Part shown: piece after piece, positions 60,565 through 64,000 of the stretch | Position numbering within the stretch: the stretch's first letter is position 1 | Layout: each line of letters begins with the position of its first letter | From: Rhipicephalus microplus | Lineage: Eukaryota; Arthropoda; Arachnida; Ixodida; Ixodidae | Assembly: GCF_043290135.1 (NCBI RefSeq) | Contig: NC_134705.1 | Coordinates: 40,352,771 to 40,416,770, forward strand | DNA: 64,000 nt | Direction of reading: 5' to 3' | Translations under genes and position numbers: made by a program | Notes under the pieces: model-generated | Told to the model about the DNA's origin: nothing | Seen by the model: only the letters and a program-made list of their open reading frames with translations | The model's database searches: none

Positions 60565-61896
60565 CTAGCAGAGGTCGCACGGAGTCGGGCTCCCTGCGTC
60601 CATCTCCGAGTCTTCCACAGTGGTAGACGACGACGAATCGTCGTCCACCACTGCGGTTGCTGCGTGGCGTTTGTACTCGGGCGAGGCGCTCTCCGAACAG
60701 CTAGAATCGGACGCGGACGTTGACCTTTCTCTCGCGGCCGCCGCTGCCCGTGCTCGGCCGGCTCGGCTGCCGCCGCGCTTGCGACGACGAGGTGACCTCC
60801 CTCGCCCCTTGACAACTGGGGGGGGGGGGGAGGCGCCTTCTCGCCACCGCGGGGAGAGGGAGAACAGGTTGCGCTGCCTGTTTTGAAGTTGAGGAGCGAG
60901 CCTCTTCCTTCTTTTTTTTTGCACCTGGGCACGTTTTGGTGCTTGCGCTGGTGTTTTGGCGCGTGGCGCCGGCTTTTTCGAAGCTGTCAGAGGGGCCTCG
61001 ACGGGTCCTGGCTTCCTCTGTGCTTGCACGGGTGTGACGGCGGGTGGCGCCGGCTTTTTCGAAGCGGTCAGGGGGGCCTCGACGGGTTCTGGCTCCTTCT
61101 CGTCGCTTTTTTTCACCTCGGCTTCTCCTGGTGCCGCCTGAATGGCTTTGCCCTGCTCCCCTTTGTCCGAGATTGTAGGCGCTGGCGCACCCTGACCCTC
61201 CGCACTAACCACGGTTGGAGGCTCAACCTGCGGCACACTGGTCCGCGTTGCTGCCTCTGAATACAGCCTCTACTTGCAGAGGTGTGGAGGGTGATCCCCG
61301 CCGCAGCGCTTGCAAGGCGCGTCGCAGGTGGGATGCCCCCACTGCTGGCACCGTGCGCACCGCGGCGTGGCGCACATCTTCCTTTCATGACCCGGCAGCC
61401 TGCACTTGCGACACAAGCGCACGACGCCGTCGTACTCGCACCGAACGACGTGCCCGCCCACATCAGTGAAATTGGGCAGGGGAAAACGAAGCTCCATGCG
61501 AGCACGTCGGTTTCCGGATGTGATCCGGAGACCGGTCAGGTTCTCATTCGAGATATTCTTCACCTTGCCGTAGACCTCAAGTGCTCGGCGGAGCACTTTG
61601 TTACTGGCGTCGGCGGGATACTCGTATACGCGGACAAAAACTGTCCACGGCCCTCGATATTCAAAGCGAATATCAGTTTCCTTGACCTTAATGATCGCGG
61701 AATCAGCTAAGAAGCGATCGACCGCGACCTTGTTCCTAAATGTAACCTCGAAGTTACTACCTCCTAAATCCTGCACGGACTTCAGATCGTTCTCGGTAAA
61801 GCGTTCGAGGAACGCCTTAGCGAGCTCCAATTTGGTCGTACCGTTCGGTACACGACCGGCAAATGTCATCGGGCGAACCCGCGAAGGGGCTACCAT
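60565..61896 (-). pseudogene. Tx1 ORF1: RRM-like protein with zinc knuckles
   Basis: One frame of about 444 codons, split by a TAG at 61272-61270. N-terminal: PMTFAGRVPNGTTKLELAKA and FEVTFRNKVAVDRFL (RRM-like). Middle: three CCHC-type fingers, CRKCRLPGHERKMC, CARCQQWGHPTC and CKRCGGDHPPHLC. After the TAG: a low-complexity Pro/Lys tail with a tandem repeat of VEAPLTASKKPAP (about 61,090 and 61,010), RS-like runs and an acidic Ser end. Probably binds element RNA as a chaperone. Confidence 0.82.
60821..60834. repeat. G-rich homopolymer in the Tx1 ORF1 tail
   Basis: About 14 G on the + strand (C on the coding strand, Pro codons). A likely slippage site. Confidence 0.9.
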
Positions 61897-62170
61897 CGTG
61901 GCCTTCCACGTGGCAGGCCTGCTAAGACTAGGCTACGCTACCAGCTGTGCGCTAGCCTAACAACCCAGGGGGCCCAGCAAAAGAGGTAGGAGAGTGGTCG
62001 CCAGTCTCACCAACAGTCGCTGCTGGTAATCCAATAAATCCGGGTTCTCAGGCAGACACGACGGCTTCTGAAGTTCTGCTTCTGCTTCGAAACGCGCCGA
62101 GAAAGTGAACCTTCTCCTTTGACTGCTGAAACGAGAAGACGACGGAGGAATGTTAGACTTGTACATGGAG
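61897..62170 (-). promoter_or_regulatory. Leader of Tx1 element A
   Basis: About 270 bases upstream of ORF1 with no similarity to the element B leader that I can see. The 5' boundary is not sharply defined; an internal RNA polymerase II promoter is expected for the family. Confidence 0.35.
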
Positions 62171-63365
62171 GAAGAAACTTGTAGTAGGTGATGACCGCGC
62201 CAATAGCGCCGTCTGGATTATGGCAGCAGTTGTAACTTGTAAATCAAAATAAAAAAAATCATTACTTTGATTACAAGTAAAACATTTTGACACCTACTAC
62301 ATCATATTTTACAAATATTAACTGAAATACTTTTTCTATAATTTATAGTTGCGTAATAAATGAAAAACAGGCATAGATTGCTGCGCAGCGCACGGCTAGA
62401 GGTGTGCGCCGAAGGGTTGGCACGCCGCCGCCAAGAAGCTTTTTTCTACAATGTTGTTGTGGACACCAACCGATCGGCGCGCCGCCACCACCACCACCGT
62501 GTTTTTTCAGCGCGCCATTCAAATAGGATTTTTTTTTTTTTTTCCCAGCTAACCTACGTTTATCTTGCACTTTTTGTCACCAGTCTGGCCTTAATTCTGT
62601 CCACTTCGCAAACGCATCAAAATTGGTTCACCTGCCGTTTCAAGTTAAATAAGTACTACTAAATGTAAAAACAAAACTTGTCAAGTGCTCCTAATAATGT
62701 TGGATTAGATTTAAACGTGAATTTTAAGATACTGATGAGTTCACTGTATTTCAGTGAATCTCGGTCAGTGACAGCGCCGATGGCGGTGTTTGGCGAGAAT
62801 GGTCGACATATTCTGGCTGACGAGAATACGTAATATGCGAGGCGGGCTTAGAACAATGATGAAAGGTGTGCAAAGACGGTACTGGAATATTTATGATTAT
62901 GACTGTGCAAGTGAGTCTAAGAACAAAGGCAGTTCAAATGTGAAGGGTGGGGGTCAGAACTGGGGATGGGCACGGAAGAAGCGCAATGTGTATGGAAGAT
63001 AAAACTGAGGAAGAGCTAGCTGTTTATGGCATATTTACAAAACGATTCAGTTCAGAAACTGGACCACATGCATGGCCTTTAATCAACAAAGAAAAGTAAA
63101 ATGACAATTATTATCCGAAATGTTCTATCAAACAGACACGATCCCCATTGTATCGGCAGTTTGAGCAAGATCAAGAATATTTGACAAAATGGTGATCACC
63201 ATAAATTAAGTTTTTGTGAACTGTGAAGCAACGCACAGAAGATGAGTGTGGACAAAACAATGAAGCATAAGTTTGTATTTTCAACGTGTTTTGTCCTGCT
63301 CACCATGCGATGCTCCACACCGTGCTAGCAAACCAAGTAATCTGCCTTTCTTTCGCCAGTTTTTA
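62171..63365. other. Unassigned AT-rich sequence
   Basis: No domain recognised. A 70-codon + frame at 62790-63002 is low complexity in its second half. A T15 run lies near 62,535. Confidence 0.5.
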
Positions 63366-63369
63366 TCTC

Positions 63370-64000
63370 GGACTTAATTCAACTAACTATACATGCAGAT
63401 TTATCACAAACGTGTTTCTTCACAACAAAGGTGATCGCGAACTTCTGAATAATTATAGGCCCATTTGTATTCCTCCATTTTTTAGCAAAATAATCGAGTG
63501 TCTTATGCATACAAGAATAATATCCTACCTGACAAAGTTTAATCTGTTGACATCTAAACAGTACGGCGTTCGGCCGGGCTATTCCACTGCTGAGCTTGCG
63601 CTTCTAACCCTCACCGATAAAATAAAAGGGGCAATTGACCAAGGCTTCGTAGTTGGTGGCGTATTCATAGATTTAACGAAAGCCTTTGACACAATTAATC
63701 CCAAAATTCTGATACATAAACTTGAATCGTATGGCATAACTGTCGCTGCACTTCAATTTATATCTAGTTATCTGTGCAATCGCACTCAAGTTGTCCAGAT
63801 TGACGGTAACGTTTCAGCAGCTAAGAAAGTAAGTCAAGGTGTTCCTCAGGACCCGATCCTTGGCCCGCTGCTCTTTTTGCTGTTTAATAATGATCTACCT
63901 AATGTTTTGACCGCTACAGAGTGTATCTTATATGCAAATGACACGACCATTCTTACTTATGCTAAATATGTCGATGAGCTGAAACGAAACAATACCTTGG
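63370..64000 (+). mobile_element. CR1/Jockey-type reverse transcriptase, runs off the right edge
   Basis: An open + frame from about 63,361 to the end: ELLNNYRPICIPPFFSKIIE, QYGVRPGYSTAELALLT, VFIDLTKAFDTINPK, VSQGVPQDPILGPLLFLLFN and ILYANDTTIL. The active site reads YAND where YADD is needed, PQGSI has become PQDPI and INDLP has become NNDLP, so this copy is probably dead though open. Same superfamily as 23.3-24.9 kb but a different family. Confidence 0.82.

Larger units (their letters stand above)
56858..62170 (-). mobile_element. Near full-length Tx1-clade non-LTR retrotransposon (element A)
   Basis: Leader from about 62,170, ORF1 61896-60565, ORF2 60389-56997, short 3' UTR and a trinucleotide (ATG)n tail at 56,858-56,882. 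RT type (GVRQGDPLSPALYVLAFEPL) and C-terminal CCHC put it in the L1/Tx1 group. Five nonsense codons but no frameshift were found. No target duplication was identified. Confidence 0.85.

Noticed and set aside
60620..60886. + strand Ala/Arg-rich frames opposite Tx1 ORF1
   Set aside because: Shadow of the GC-rich coding strand; no independent support.
62790..63002. 70-codon frame with basic tail
   Set aside because: Short, partly low complexity, no recognised domain and no splice or promoter context.

Overview
This 64 kb window looks like repeat-packed chromosomal DNA from a hard tick, probably a metastriate genus such as Rhipicephalus, Dermacentor or Hyalomma. That assignment rests on the mixture seen: tRNA-derived SINEs resembling the tick Ruka family, a MULE transposase with a SWIM finger, Ty3/gypsy elements with LTRs under 200 bp, Penelope-like GIY-YIG endonucleases and Tx1-, CR1-, Jockey- and I-type non-LTR retrotransposons. 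Spliced transposase genes and AT microsatellites fit an arthropod nuclear genome. I found no convincing host gene, structural RNA gene, CRISPR array or bacterial-type operon.

Layout. 1-0.9 kb: end of a Ty3/gypsy pol. 0.9-5.7 kb: an apparently intact Ty3/gypsy element (Ty3-1) with eye-identical 177 bp LTRs. 5.8-16.8 kb: a decayed MULE transposase gene on the + strand whose introns hold a SINE, a TTAA-flanked MITE, a CR1 relic and another MITE. 16.8-20.9 kb: mostly unassigned DNA with foldbacks. 20.9-31.3 kb: four non-LTR retrotransposon copies in both orientations, with MULE scraps between them. 31.5-36.35 kb: an inverted copy of 5.8-10.63 kb, containing the same MULE exons on the - strand. 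36.4-41.6 kb: a second Ty3/gypsy element (Ty3-2), with near-identical LTRs but a broken pol. 41.7-42.75 kb: the 5' part of the second MULE gene. 43.7-48.1 kb: a full-length P-superfamily transposon. 49.2-51.85 kb: nested, mutually inverted Penelope-like elements. 53.5-54.8 kb: SINEs and a MULE first exon. 55.4-62.2 kb: two Tx1-type elements in tandem. 63.4-64 kb: a reverse transcriptase running off the right edge.

Two points stand out. First, the P-superfamily element has terminal inverted repeats, a flanking direct repeat, and nine exons that join in phase into an unbroken THAP-type transposase of about 1,033 residues. Second, a MULE gene is present as a 4.84 kb inverted duplication, and an unrelated young Ty3 element sits in the AT microsatellite at the outer edge of each arm, each with an ATAT target duplication. 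Both arms share loss of a catalytic aspartate, and each then carries private damage.

The genes here do not form a host pathway. Each element encodes its own mobility machinery: Gag plus protease, RT, RNase H and integrase for Ty3; APE endonuclease plus RT for the non-LTR elements; RT plus GIY-YIG for Penelope; DDE transposases for MULE and P. Only Ty3-1 and the P element look intact enough to be autonomous. Coordinates of SINE and MITE ends and of MULE exons without visible splice sites are approximate.
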